A DNA stretch of 64,000 nt from Devosia beringensis. GTDB taxonomy: Bacteria; Pseudomonadota; Alphaproteobacteria; Rhizobiales; Devosiaceae. A model generated the notes under the pieces. That model worked only from the letters and a program-made list of their open reading frames with translations, did not search any database and was not told the origin of the DNA. The stretch spans positions 868,001 through 932,000 of the forward strand of contig NZ_CP045422.1 of assembly GCF_014926585.1 (NCBI RefSeq). Reading direction: 5' to 3'. Numbering within the stretch: the first letter of the stretch is position 1; each line of letters begins with the position of its first letter. Of this stretch, positions 55,518 through 64,000 are shown piece after piece. A program made the position numbers and the translations under genes.

Positions 55518-55664
55518 GGGTCGGCCTTTGGTTGGATCGACCCTATCTGGTCACCCCGCCACCGATCTACAAGTTTGACGGCGCCGGGGCAATGCGGCAG
55601 GCGTAAAAGGCGCTGGGGAAACGGCGCGGGCGGGCCGGGCGCCGTGGCGCCCGGCCCTGCCGGA

Positions 55665-56957
55665 TCAGCCGGCGACGCGCTCGATCTGTGCGCCGCAGCG
55701 GCTGAGCTTGTCTTCGAGCCCTTCAAAGCCGCGATCGAGATGATAGATGCGGTTGACCACGGTTTCGCCCTTGGCGGCGAGGCCGGCAATGACCAGCGAC
55801 ACCGAAGCGCGCAGATCGGTGGCCATGACCTGGGCCCCCTTGAGCTGGGTCTTGCCGCGAATGGTGGCCACCTGGCCGTCCACGGCGATATCGGCGCCGA
55901 AGCGGACCAGCTCGGCGACATGCATGTAGCGGTTTTCGAAAATGGTCTCGCGGATATGGCTGGTGCCCGCGCTCATGGTCATCAGCGCCATGAACTGGGC
56001 CTGCAGATCGGTGGGGAAGCCGGGAAAGGGATCGGTTTCGACATCGACGGGCAGGATGGGGCCATCATGGCGCTGTACGCGCAGGCCCTCGGGCTCGACG
56101 GTCAGCTGGGCGCCGGTGCGGGCCAGGATATCGAGGGCCGCCTGCAGGTGCTCGGGCCGGGCGCCGCGCAGCAGCACATTGCCGCCGGTCATGGCCGTGG
56201 CAATGGCGAAGGTGCCGGTTTCGATGCGGTCGGGAATGACATCCACCGTGGCGCCATGCAGGCGCCCGACGCCATCGATGGTGAGGGTGCGGGTGCCGAT
56301 GCCGGTGATCCTGGCGCCCATGGCGACGAGGCACTCGGCGACATTGGTGATCTCCGGTTCCATGGCGGCATTTTCGATGACGGTGGTGCCACGGGCCAGG
56401 GTAGCGGCCATAAGGATGGTATGGGTGGCGCCGACCGAGACCTTGGGAAAGGTGATGGTGGTGCCGACAAGGCCGCCCTGGGGGGCCTTGGCCACGACAT
56501 AGCCCTCGTCGATATCGATCTCGGCGCCGAGCGCCTTGAGGCCGAAAAGGAAGAGGTCGACCGGACGGGTGCCGATAGCGCAGCCGCCGGGCAGCGAGAC
56601 GCGGGCCTCGTGGCAGCGGGCCAGCAGCGGCCCGATGACCCAGAAGCTGGCGCGCATCTTGGAGACCAGGTCATAGGGGGCGGTGGTATCGACGATGTCG
56701 GCGGCATGAAAGGTCATACGCTGGCCGACCATGTCGTCCTCGCCGCGGCGGCGGCCATGCACGGCAATGTCGACGCCGTGGTTTTCGAGAATGCGCTCGA
56801 GCTGCTTGACGTCGGCCAGACGGGGCACGTTCTGCAGGATCAGCGGCTCGTCGGTCAGAAGCGAGGCAATCATCAGCGGCAAGGCGGCGTTCTTGGCGCC
56901 GGAAATGGCGATCTCGCCATTGAGTTCATTGCCACCGATCAAACGGATGCGATCCAT
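55665..56957 (-). CDS. murA: UDP-N-acetylglucosamine 1-carboxyvinyltransferase
   Basis: A 430-residue enzyme that transfers enolpyruvate from PEP to UDP-GlcNAc, the first committed step of peptidoglycan synthesis. The N-terminal [15 protein letters not shown] holds the catalytic Lys, and [18 protein letters not shown] holds the active-site Cys, which is also the fosfomycin target and is intact. [33 protein letters not shown], and [13 protein letters not shown] with [22 protein letters not shown] complete the family set. Confidence 0.98.
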   Translation of the reverse strand: MDRIRLIGGNELNGEIAISGAKNAALPLMIASLLTDEPLILQNVPRLADVKQLERILENHGVDIAVHGRRRGEDDMVGQRMTFHAADIVDTTAPYDLVSKMRASFWVIGPLLARCHEARVSLPGGCAIGTRPVDLFLFGLKALGAEIDIDEGYVVAKAPQGGLVGTTITFPKVSVGATHTILMAATLARGTTVIENAAMEPEITNVAECLVAMGARITGIGTRTLTIDGVGRLHGATVDVIPDRIETGTFAIATAMTGGNVLLRGARPEHLQAALDILARTGAQLTVEPEGLRVQRHDGPILPVDVETDPFPGFPTDLQAQFMALMTMSAGTSHIRETIFENRYMHVAELVRFGADIAVDGQVATIRGKTQLKGAQVMATDLRASVSLVIAGLAAKGETVVNRIYHLDRGFEGLEDKLSRCGAQIERVAG

Positions 56958-57105
56958 AGTCTTGTCGTCCTATATGGCGGGCTGGTGCCCTAGCTACCTG
57001 GGAATGGAGGTAGGCCAAGTCCTAGATGCCACGTAAGCCAGACTCGCCGAACTCGATATTTTGGCGTGCATAGCACGCCGGGCAGGATAGTCGTCCGAAA
57101 ATGGT

Positions 57106-57270
57106 TTACGGTTTCTTCACCGGCACCGTTTCGTCTGCCGGCTGGGGATCGGGCGCCTGGCGTTCGGAATCGGAACGCGCCTTGACCTGACCCTTGCGGC
57201 GCTTGAGGTTCTCGCGGAGCTTTGCGGCCAATCTTTGCTCACGGGCGTCGGCTTCTTGCGTTTTGCTCAT
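57106..57270 (-). CDS. 54-residue conserved small basic protein
   Basis: A small gene upstream of murA on the same strand. The product (MSKTQEADAREQRLAAKLRE, then NLKRRKGQVKARSDSERQ, then an acidic/Pro tail) is a short charged helix followed by a disordered tail. Similar small proteins with L...LR.NLKRRK..A.AR are common in alphaproteobacteria near murA. Function unknown. Confidence 0.7.
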   Translation of the reverse strand: MSKTQEADAREQRLAAKLRENLKRRKGQVKARSDSERQAPDPQPADETVPVKKP

Positions 57271-57409
57271 CGGCGAAGGGATTTCGAACTGGGGCGCGGG
57301 ATTCGGGTTTGGTGGAAGGCGGTGATAGGCGTTTTTTTGCCTTGCGTCGAGCCGGACCCTATGGCAGTAGAGCCTCCGTCACGCCGAGCATACCAGCCGC
57401 GTCACAATT

Positions 57410-57484
57410 GCTGCCGTAGCTCAGTGGTAGAGCACCCCCTTGGTAAGGGGGAGGCCGACAGTTCAATCCTGTCCGGCAGCACCA
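57410..57484 (+). tRNA. tRNA-Thr (GGT)
   Basis: Acceptor stem GCTGCCG/CGGCAGC with encoded ACCA, D arm AGCTC...GAGC, anticodon stem CCCCT/AGGGG with loop TTGGTAA (anticodon GGT), and T arm GACAG-TTCAATC-CTGTC. The 75-nt cloverleaf is complete. Confidence 0.96.
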
Positions 57485-57624
57485 GTCTTTCCCATTGAAT
57501 ACCCAGAACTATCTGGAATTGCTGACACTTTCGCTGCCGACATGGTACGCAGCGTAGGTAAACAGATGGTTTTAACAATGCCCCGCCCAACGAAGCATCC
57601 GATCACGGGGGTTTACCTGCTTCG

Positions 57625-58155
57625 TCAGCGGGTATTTGCCACTTCGCCTTTGAACGAGCGCGGCGTGACCATTGACCAGCGCACTGCCTGCTCGCTGGAC
57701 TGGTCGCGCATTTTGTCCGGATTGAATGAACCACCCCAGGCGATCTGGCGCAGAATGCCGACGCCCTTCAGCAACGGCGCGAGCAACGCGTCCAGTCGGG
57801 GTGGGCAGCCCTGACTGGAGATCGGCGTGGCTGTCCCGACCCAGGCACCGTCGAGCGGAACCATCTCCTCTTCGGGAAACAGCCGCAGTGGGCATTCGTC
57901 ATTGCCTCCGGCCACAATATTGATTTCCCGGAGCGGCAGGCGTGACCACATCATCTGGCCGTTGTACTCGACGAGCTTGACCTCACCGGTTCCCGTCGGC
58001 GGGTCAATGCCCAGAACGACTATGGCCTCATCGACCGTTACCGACGACAAGGCGCACACACATCCCTTTTCGCCACAAGTGGCGACAACAAGTTTTTCCG
58101 AAGCCAGGACAGGCATGGCGAGGCAACAAAAAATCAAGGCAAGCAGGGCGCGCAT
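57625..58155 (-). CDS. Secreted protein of unknown function
   Basis: A 176-residue protein with a signal peptide (MRALLALIFCCLAMPVLAS) and four cysteines in the first 120 residues (TCGEKGCVCAL, ECPLRL, GCPPRL) that may form disulphides in the periplasm. The rest is not from a family I recognise. It begins 3 bp after the large VWA gene stops and runs in the same direction, so is probably the third gene of that operon. Confidence 0.7.
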   Translation of the reverse strand: MRALLALIFCCLAMPVLASEKLVVATCGEKGCVCALSSVTVDEAIVVLGIDPPTGTGEVKLVEYNGQMMWSRLPLREINIVAGGNDECPLRLFPEEEMVPLDGAWVGTATPISSQGCPPRLDALLAPLLKGVGILRQIAWGGSFNPDKMRDQSSEQAVRWSMVTPRSFKGEVANTR

Positions 58156-58158
58156 GGT

Positions 58159-60570
58159 CTAATCCGCCATGGTCTGTGGCACGAGCAGCGTCCTGATATC
58201 GGATGCCGCCAGCCCGCCGAGGTCGATCGCGGTCCCGTTGAAGCGTTTCAATGTTTCCGCCGATGCGAAGACAGGCTTTTGAGCGTCCGCACCCGCCGAC
58301 TTGCCGACGCCCAGCAACGCACCCATCATGTCGAGTGCCTGCTGCTTGCCCGGATCTTCGCCCGCCATCTTCTTCATCATCTCGCCGACCATCTCCTCGG
58401 CGGAGCCTGCCCGCAGCGGGCTATCGGTGTTTGGCACGAGTTCCGCCTTGCCCTCGGGCTTGCTGAAGGCAAGCGTTGCCCGAATGATTTCGAACGCCGA
58501 GAGTGTTTCGGTGCTTTGGCTCTCGAAACGGCAGAGCTTTCCCATCGAGGCGTCGACACACGGGCCGTTCGAAGCGACCCACTGATGGGGATTGAGGACG
58601 ATTGTGGGAATCTCGTCACCATTCGCCGGACCGAAGAACGTTACCGAGGGGAGCTCCGATTGTACCCCGCCCGCTGTCTCGTAGAACAGCGGGAAGTCGG
58701 TGTACCAGCCTGCCGGCAGCAGGAAGGACAGGCCCGTTTCGACATCCTGATGGGCGCAGGGAACGGCCTGTTCGCAGAAATAGCCGGTGTCCTCGCCCAT
58801 GCCCTCGCTTTCAAAGGGTTCGTTTTGCTTGTCGTAACTGCCGTCCCCCTTGGGGCCAATGATGAAGCTGTTCTTGGCGCCGGGGTATACGGTCACCGTG
58901 GCGGCAAAGACCATGCCTTGCGCAATGCCCTCCACGTCATAGACCCCTTGCTCAAACCGCACCGACACACGGCCGGTGCTGCTCTCGTTCATGGCCCAGG
59001 CCTCCGGTGCTATGGGCTGACCCGGTTGCGGCACCGCCGACCACTCGACGGCCGTACCGGCAAACTCTGGCGGCACATCGAAGGTGACGTCGTACATGGG
59101 GATCCCTTCATCCAGGGAGACCTCATTGACGACAGTGATCGGCCGCACCACCAGCTCGCGCTCATCGGCAAAGCGATAGGCCAGCTCGTATGCACCCGGT
59201 TCGGACGGCGTCGGCAGGGTCACCGGGTTGTTGTCACGCACATAGGCATTGCTGATATAGCTGTCGTCGCCGGGGACGCGCAGCAAGATATAGTCGCCAC
59301 CGGCACCGGGACCTGACCACCCCACCTGCACATCACTGTCAGCTTCGGTCTGGTCGGGCGCTGAAAGGCTGGCTGGAAGAGGCGCCACCGCAGTGCCTTT
59401 GGGCACGACGCTGATCGAACGTGTCCCGATAGTCTCGCTGTCATTGAGCATATAGGCCAGCTCATAGGTGCCCGGTTCATCGGGCATGGTGAGCGTGACC
59501 GGGTTATTGCCCGAGACATAGTCATAGGAAATATAGCTGTCAGAGCCGGGAAGGCGGATGCGCACATTGTCATATGTGGCATCAGGCCCGACCCATTTCA
59601 CCGGCACCAATTGGCCGACGATGGCCTGCTCGGGCGCAGACAGCGAGACCGGGGCCTCGGTGACCGAAATGGGCCTACGGGCGACAATGGTTTGGTCCTG
59701 GCTGACATAGCGCAACTCATAGGCGCCGGGCGTTCCGGGCATCTGGATCGTCGCCGGATTTCCCGATTTGGCATAGACATAGGCTGTGTGGTCACTATCG
59801 CCGGCGGCACCGACTTCGATCGTATCGAGGTCCGCCGTTTCTGAAACTGACCAGCCGACTTCAACCTCAGTGCCGATCGGCGCTTCGTCGGGTGCCGACA
59901 GTCCAGCGGTTGGCAAGGCGGTTGTCTCTGGTTCGAGCTGCGTCGACGCGTTCACCGTGGCATTGAGTGCGTCGGTGAGGTCGTTGGCGCTGGACGCCCG
60001 GATATAGCGCCCGCCTGTGTTCTCGGCCAGGCAGGCTACGGCGGCGCCTTCTTCCTTGGTCAGGCCAAAGCCAACGACATGGGTCGTGAATTTCAGGCCA
60101 AGCTGCTCCAGTTCGTTACCGAGCGCACAGGGGTCAGCCTCACAGGTTTCCAGCCCATCGGTTACCAGAACCACGGTCGCCTCTTCTTCGGTATAGCGCA
60201 GCGCTTCTGCGGCCTGCCGAACGGCCTGAGTCAGCGGCGTCTTGCCGAGAAACCGCATTGATTGCACGGCCTTGAGAACGGCAGCCGAACTGTTCTTTTC
60301 GGGCGGGACGATCAGCTCGATGTCATCGCAATTGCCCTTCTGGCGGTGTCCATAGGCCAATAGGCCCAGTTCACGATCCTCCGACAGGCCACTCAGCACA
60401 TCAGCGACAGTGTCGCGAGCAATCTCGAGCTTGGCGCGGCCATCGATCTGGCCCCACATGGAACCCGAACCGTCCATGACGATAATCATGCGTCCTTCGG
60501 CCAGAGCGGCGCCGGACAAGGACAATAGTGCGAACAGACCCAGAGCCAGTGTTCTCAATAAGCGGTTCAT
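58159..60570 (-). CDS. Secreted von Willebrand A protein with three tandem repeats
   Basis: An 803-residue exported protein (signal LLRTLALGLFALLSLSGAALAE). The VWA domain (about 25-215) has an intact metal-ion site: IVMDGSGSMWG (DxSxS), GKTPLTQAV (Thr) and VLVTDGLETC (Asp). Three similar repeats of about 80-90 residues follow (near 224-305, 309-390 and 400-480), each starting LSAP(D/E)(E/Q) and ending GAYELAY/RY..., with beta-sandwich character. The last 300 residues include FCEQAVPCAHQDVETGLSFLLPAGW and a Met/Gly-rich stretch. It probably binds a ligand or partner at the cell surface. ATG 60570 overlaps the stop of the upstream membrane gene. Confidence 0.85.
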   Translation of the reverse strand: MNRLLRTLALGLFALLSLSGAALAEGRMIIVMDGSGSMWGQIDGRAKLEIARDTVADVLSGLSEDRELGLLAYGHRQKGNCDDIELIVPPEKNSSAAVLKAVQSMRFLGKTPLTQAVRQAAEALRYTEEEATVVLVTDGLETCEADPCALGNELEQLGLKFTTHVVGFGLTKEEGAAVACLAENTGGRYIRASSANDLTDALNATVNASTQLEPETTALPTAGLSAPDEAPIGTEVEVGWSVSETADLDTIEVGAAGDSDHTAYVYAKSGNPATIQMPGTPGAYELRYVSQDQTIVARRPISVTEAPVSLSAPEQAIVGQLVPVKWVGPDATYDNVRIRLPGSDSYISYDYVSGNNPVTLTMPDEPGTYELAYMLNDSETIGTRSISVVPKGTAVAPLPASLSAPDQTEADSDVQVGWSGPGAGGDYILLRVPGDDSYISNAYVRDNNPVTLPTPSEPGAYELAYRFADERELVVRPITVVNEVSLDEGIPMYDVTFDVPPEFAGTAVEWSAVPQPGQPIAPEAWAMNESSTGRVSVRFEQGVYDVEGIAQGMVFAATVTVYPGAKNSFIIGPKGDGSYDKQNEPFESEGMGEDTGYFCEQAVPCAHQDVETGLSFLLPAGWYTDFPLFYETAGGVQSELPSVTFFGPANGDEIPTIVLNPHQWVASNGPCVDASMGKLCRFESQSTETLSAFEIIRATLAFSKPEGKAELVPNTDSPLRAGSAEEMVGEMMKKMAGEDPGKQQALDMMGALLGVGKSAGADAQKPVFASAETLKRFNGTAIDLGGLAASDIRTLLVPQTMAD

Positions 60571-61562
60571 GCCTGGGCTCCCGTACCGGTCATGCCTGAT
60601 GCAGGCGCCGTCTTGATCCCCGCCCACCTGGCCGCGCGGCTCCCCAATTCCTGGAATTTCTTTGAAGCGCCACTGATGCGGTGTTCCCATTCCGGGCTCG
60701 GTTGCTGGCCATCAGTGACCTTAAAAAAGGCCTGCAGCAGGCAGGCAATGGCGAAAGGCTCGATCAATGCCGCCTTGATCGCCCAGGCAAACAGCAGCGC
60801 AAACACCACGCCACCTGCCGACCACGCGCCGGGGATCAAATAGACCAATGCAATGGCTGGCGCGAGCATGAGCAAAAACACCAGCAGCGACAGCCCATAG
60901 ACGAACAGGGTGAGCCAGGCTGCATTGATCAGCATGGGCTTGGCATTCTGACCATAGAGCACCAGCGCCTCCTGGGCGCTGGCAAACGGATTATCCGAGC
61001 GGGTTCGGATGGCGTGGGCGAGGATAACTTCATCGATCAGCCCGACCGCCAACTTGAGATAGGCGCGCAATATGGCCATCAGGCGATCAAGGCCAGGAAT
61101 GGGCAGGATGGTGAACAGCCCCTCCAGCAGACCGGTGACCGCATTGATCACGCCCTTGACCAATTGGTCGATGCCGAACAGCACCGAGGTCTGGCCAAAG
61201 CGTTGGGTGACCACCGATTTTGCATAGGCGATCTGTCCCATGCCCTCGGGCAGCGACCGCCCATCGAGCAATTCCACCATCACTGCGATATGCCCGGCCT
61301 TGACGGTGTACAAAATGTATTCGCGCAGGAAATACAGCACGCCCGCCGTCAGGGCGAAGCCAAGCCCGCCGCCCCAGATCACCGAGCCTGCCTGAAAGTC
61401 AGCATCGCCAAGGCCACCCACCCCATAGCCGATGCCCGCGCCGGTCCCGGTGGCGATCACATAGGCCGCAGCGATGGCAAAATAGACGGCTGCCCGAAAC
61501 AGGACGAACGGCGCCGTCCTGATCATCAGGCCCATGCCCCGCGTCACGCTGAAATCCCACAT
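60567..61562 (-). CDS. Multi-pass membrane protein coupled to the VWA gene
   Basis: A 331-residue protein with about six hydrophobic segments: APFVLFRAAVYFAIAAAYVIA, VIWGGGLGFALTAGVLYFL, GLLEGLFTILPIPG, LINAAWLTLFVYGLSLLVFLLMLAPAIALVYL and VVFALLFAWAIKAALIEPFAIACLL. A long loop between the second and third (HIAVMVELLDGRSLPEGMGQIAYAKSVVTQRFGQTSVLFGIDQLVKG) looks amphipathic. No named family. It overlaps the VWA gene start by 4 bp; the two proteins are likely partners in one envelope complex. Confidence 0.75.
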   Translation of the reverse strand: MWDFSVTRGMGLMIRTAPFVLFRAAVYFAIAAAYVIATGTGAGIGYGVGGLGDADFQAGSVIWGGGLGFALTAGVLYFLREYILYTVKAGHIAVMVELLDGRSLPEGMGQIAYAKSVVTQRFGQTSVLFGIDQLVKGVINAVTGLLEGLFTILPIPGLDRLMAILRAYLKLAVGLIDEVILAHAIRTRSDNPFASAQEALVLYGQNAKPMLINAAWLTLFVYGLSLLVFLLMLAPAIALVYLIPGAWSAGGVVFALLFAWAIKAALIEPFAIACLLQAFFKVTDGQQPSPEWEHRISGASKKFQELGSRAARWAGIKTAPASGMTGTGAQA

Positions 61563-61687
61563 ATTCTAACCCCATCAATCTACAAGCCCGGCACCCCGTC
61601 CATGCTGGACGCGTGTGCCGGACAAACTATGGGTGTTTGCCGATCACTTCTTGGGCTGGACGGCACTGAGGTCAGGGGTGGGCGGCA

Positions 61688-62656
61688 CTATTGCCCGTCG
61701 GCACCGAGACTGCCCGCCCGCGTTGCCGATGGCGTCATGCCATATTGCTGGCGGTAGCAGGCATTGAACCAGGACAGATCGCCAAACCCTGTCGCCATGG
61801 CAATGTCGCTGATCGATCGGTGGTGCTGGCGCGGGTCAGACAGCATATCGTGCGCCAGGCTCAGGCGACGCCGTTTAACATAGTCGCGGAACGTCGTCTG
61901 CTCGCCGGCAAACAGGGCGCGGGCATAGCGCGCGCTGATCCCCTGGCGCGCAGATATCCGGTCCAGTGACAGATCGGGCGCGGTCAATTGCGCTTCGATA
62001 TCGCTCTTGAGCCGATGCAGCCAAGCGGCACGCACCCCCCGCTCGGGCCCGGTTTCCTCGATTAATTGCCCATCGGCCAAAGCCATCCGGGCCAGATCAT
62101 GCAAATGGCCGGTACACGTGCGGGCCGCTTCCGCACTGAGTTCGGCCTGACACCCATGCAGCGTCTTTGCGTACCCCAGAAGCAGCTGCCAATACGGCGA
62201 ATTTCTTTGCGTCGTCCGCAGCGCCGCGTCCAAACCGGCGCCCACGCCGATCAAGGCGCTGCGCGGGATCGAGACATAGAACACATGGGTGCTCGGATCA
62301 TTGAAATGGGCAATCCCCGGCACCTCATTGGGGTCGATATAGACCGAGCCCATGCCGCATTCCTGATCCGTGCCGCCACGCTGACTGATCTGAAACCCCG
62401 CCACCATCGGGGCGTGGATCAGAATATTGTCTGGTTCTTCCGCCGCGAGCGCCCGGCTGCGCTCCGTGGTGCATTGTGCATGCACAGTCGAGGCAATGAC
62501 GGCATTGGGCAGCACGGCTATCGCGGTGGTGGAGGTAAAATTCTGTGGGTCGTCGGGCAAAATCAGCAGTCGGCAAATCGACGCAGCAGCATCTTGGAAC
62601 GCCGGCACCCGGTGCTGCGGTTCAAAATCCATAGCGGACACAGAATATAGCGGCAC
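61688..62656 (-). CDS. AraC-family transcriptional regulator
   Basis: A 322-residue regulator. The N-terminal 200 residues are an AraC-binding-like sensor region; the C-terminal domain has two helix-turn-helix motifs: DLSLDRISARQGISARYARALFAGEQTTFRDYVKRRRLSLAHDML and SISDIAMATGFGDLSWFNACYRQQYGMTPSATR. The GTG start at 62656 is preferred because TAGGAGG lies just before it; ATG at 62632 is possible. It is adjacent to the VWA operon but separated by 125 bp, so its target is unknown. Confidence 0.9.
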   Translation of the reverse strand: MPLYSVSAMDFEPQHRVPAFQDAAASICRLLILPDDPQNFTSTTAIAVLPNAVIASTVHAQCTTERSRALAAEEPDNILIHAPMVAGFQISQRGGTDQECGMGSVYIDPNEVPGIAHFNDPSTHVFYVSIPRSALIGVGAGLDAALRTTQRNSPYWQLLLGYAKTLHGCQAELSAEAARTCTGHLHDLARMALADGQLIEETGPERGVRAAWLHRLKSDIEAQLTAPDLSLDRISARQGISARYARALFAGEQTTFRDYVKRRRLSLAHDMLSDPRQHHRSISDIAMATGFGDLSWFNACYRQQYGMTPSATRAGSLGADGQ

Positions 62657-63158
62657 CGCGCCTCCTAGCACTTAGGTATTCCACAGTTTTACGCGACGGC
62701 GCGAATTTCGCAAGGCGAGCGCATTCTAAGGCGCCTGAAGCGCAGCGGTCGCGATGGATTGGTGTTTGAATGGGCGCAAGATTTGTTGCCTATTGACCGT
62801 AGGTCTCGTTGTTTGGCGGCGGCTGCTTGGGCAAAAGGAGCGCTGCAATACACCCGCGATATAAGTCGGCGCAACGCCGATGCCGCGGTGAACCGGCGAA
62901 CGGCAGCTTTCAGCAAAACCCTCCAAAGGTCTGAACGTCGGAAATGGGGTCGGAACCAGCCAACTGTGCCGGAACCGCGCCAATATTCACAAACGGTCAC
63001 CCAGCCACAACCGGATTGACTAAGAAACCCGCTAATGCATAAATGACACCGATGTCATGACATCGGTGTCATTAGCGCCGGGGAGACATCGTGGCGGATC
63101 TGAACACACAAACGCGGGAGGCGCGGCGTGTGGAAAGGTCCGGCCCAGGGAGGATTTC
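62657..63158. other. Intergenic region, AraC gene to LacI gene
   Basis: 502 bp with two short overlapping frames on opposite strands (62689-63019) that lack any family signal, signal peptide or good start and are probably not genes. It contains GAAATGGGGTCG at 62941-62952, shared with 10764-10775, and the large palindrome at 63042-63073. Confidence 0.5.
63042..63073. promoter_or_regulatory. Perfect 32-bp palindromic operator
   Basis: AATGACACCGATGTCA is followed at once by its exact reverse complement. Each half is itself an operator-like repeat: ATGACA-CCGA-TGTCAT and ATGACA-TCGG-TGTCAT. This fits two overlapping LacI-family sites centred 101 bp upstream of the LacI-type gene at 63159, so autoregulation is likely (inference). 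Confidence 0.75.
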
Positions 63159-64000
63159 GTGGCTACAATTTACGACGTCGCAAGAGCTGCCGGGGTGTCG
63201 CCCAAGACGGTCAGCCGCGTCATGAACGGGGATGCCCCCGTCAATGAAAAAACGCGCATCGCCGTCGAAGCGGCCATGGTGTCGCTCAACTATGCGCCGT
63301 CAAGCGCCGCTCGCACCATGCGGTCGCAGCGCTCCGGCCTGATTGGCATGATCACCGGCGCCATCAGTTCCACCCTGGAGTTCGAAGATGCCGGCCTGCC
63401 GGAAATTTACCTCGTGCAAGGCGCCCAGCGCGTTTTCGCGCAGAGCAATCGCACGCTGCTGATTGCCGATAGCGGCGGCCGCGCCGATCGCATTCCCGCG
63501 CTCTTTCAGACTTTCCGCGAGCACCGCGTCGAGGGCGTGCTCTATGTGGCCGAATACCATCAGGAAGTCAGCCTGCCTGAAACCCTGCGCGATGGCCGTA
63601 TCGTCCTAGCCAATTGTTTCGATACCGAGGGCACGCCCTGCGTCCTGCCTGATGACGAAGGCGCCCAGTTCGCGCTGGTCGATGGTTTGATCCGCCGTGG
63701 CCACACGCGCATCGCCTACCTCACGCTGCCCCCAACCTATGCTGCCTGCCCCCTGCGCGTTGCCGGCTATCGCCGCGCCCATGCCGCAAACGGCATCGAT
63801 AGCGATGACCGGCTGATCCAGGTTGGGGCCCTAGCCAGCGCCACCCACGAATTCGACCTGCTGTGGGATGCGCTCGATCGCGTTCTGCGCGCTGAACCCA
63901 CGGTTATCTGCTGCGCCAACGACAAGATGGCGATGCGCGTCTATGGCCTGCTGCGCGAACGGGGCATGGCCATTCCGCGCGAAATATCCGTCGCCGGCTA
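63159..64000 (+). CDS. LacI-family transcriptional regulator (3' end cut by window)
   Basis: Open frame running off the window with no stop, 280 residues visible. GTG at 63159 follows GGGAGG. The N-terminus is a classic helix-turn-helix: ATIYDVARAAGVSPKTVSRV, MNGDAPVNEKTRIAVEAAM and SLNYAPSSAARTMRSQRSG, followed by the effector domain (LIGMITGAISSTLEFEDAGLPEIYLVQGAQRVF, VEGVLYVAEYHQ, RRGHTRIAYL, TVICCANDKMAMRVYGLLRERG). It is likely to bind the palindrome just upstream. Its target transporter or catabolic genes lie outside the window. Confidence 0.92.
   Translation, partial: MATIYDVARAAGVSPKTVSRVMNGDAPVNEKTRIAVEAAMVSLNYAPSSAARTMRSQRSGLIGMITGAISSTLEFEDAGLPEIYLVQGAQRVFAQSNRTLLIADSGGRADRIPALFQTFREHRVEGVLYVAEYHQEVSLPETLRDGRIVLANCFDTEGTPCVLPDDEGAQFALVDGLIRRGHTRIAYLTLPPTYAACPLRVAGYRRAHAANGIDSDDRLIQVGALASATHEFDLLWDALDRVLRAEPTVICCANDKMAMRVYGLLRERGMAIPREISVAG

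Noticed and set aside
57410-62656. Genomic island integrated at tRNA-Thr
   Set aside because: The VWA operon follows the tRNA directly, but I found no integrase and no repeated copy of the tRNA 3' end downstream within the window.
62689-63019. Short frames on both strands between AraC and LacI genes
   Set aside because: They overlap each other antisense, lack family features, and sit in a spacer with repeat-like sequence.

Overview
The window is high-GC DNA from an alphaproteobacterium, most likely a member of the Hyphomicrobiales close to Devosia. The main evidence is the gene order murA / DUF2948 / hisD / UPF0262 / low-molecular-weight phosphatase / infA / maf / yacG / tRNA-Phe, which is a rhizobial-type arrangement. 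Osmoregulated periplasmic glucan genes, several CUT2 sugar transporters and rhizobial-style short palindromic repeats agree with this. The genus is inferred from gene content and style, not from a database search. Both window ends cut genes: an ATP-grasp gene at the left and a LacI-type regulator at the right.

Layout. 1-2976: a circularly permuted ATP-grasp / alpha-E / transglutaminase operon; the transglutaminase lacks its catalytic cysteine. 3001-7934: an outer-membrane barrel protein, an AEC transporter, and glpD plus glpK for glycerol use. 7935-11842: a gene-poor, more AT-rich stretch carrying one PAS-containing chemoreceptor and a small membrane protein. 11843-14105: a CAP-domain lipoprotein, a half-size EamA transporter, an aminoglycoside phosphotransferase-like protein and a 54-residue membrane protein. 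14132-15346: an IS110-family element inserted exactly in the middle of a near-perfect 41-bp palindrome, with a 255-nt non-coding end that could encode a bridge RNA. 15377-24186: uronate isomerase, a small membrane protein, and an OmpR-type regulator beside a histidine kinase fused to a solute-binding domain, followed by a small gene and a convergent tctCBA transporter operon.

24284-36933: a GAF-GGDEF-EAL protein, a short-chain dehydrogenase, then a glucan operon on the minus strand (opgG, opgH, opgC and a GT2-GtrA glycosyltransferase). opgH is preceded in the same frame by a 45-codon segment ended by a single TGA. A GT-C type glycosyltransferase pair and treZ follow. 37036-50843: three CUT2-type (ribose-like) ABC transporters, an NAD-dependent epimerase and a LacI regulator; similar AT-rich palindromes lie upstream of two of the transporter promoters.

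51185-57484: the conserved housekeeping block between tRNA-Phe and tRNA-Thr, in which UPF0262 and the phosphatase are fused into one protein. 57625-62656: a secreted protein, a large von Willebrand A protein with three tandem beta-rich repeats, a translationally coupled membrane protein, and an AraC regulator. The window ends in a LacI-family gene behind a perfect 32-bp palindromic operator. I saw no CRISPR array, prophage, integrase or rRNA.
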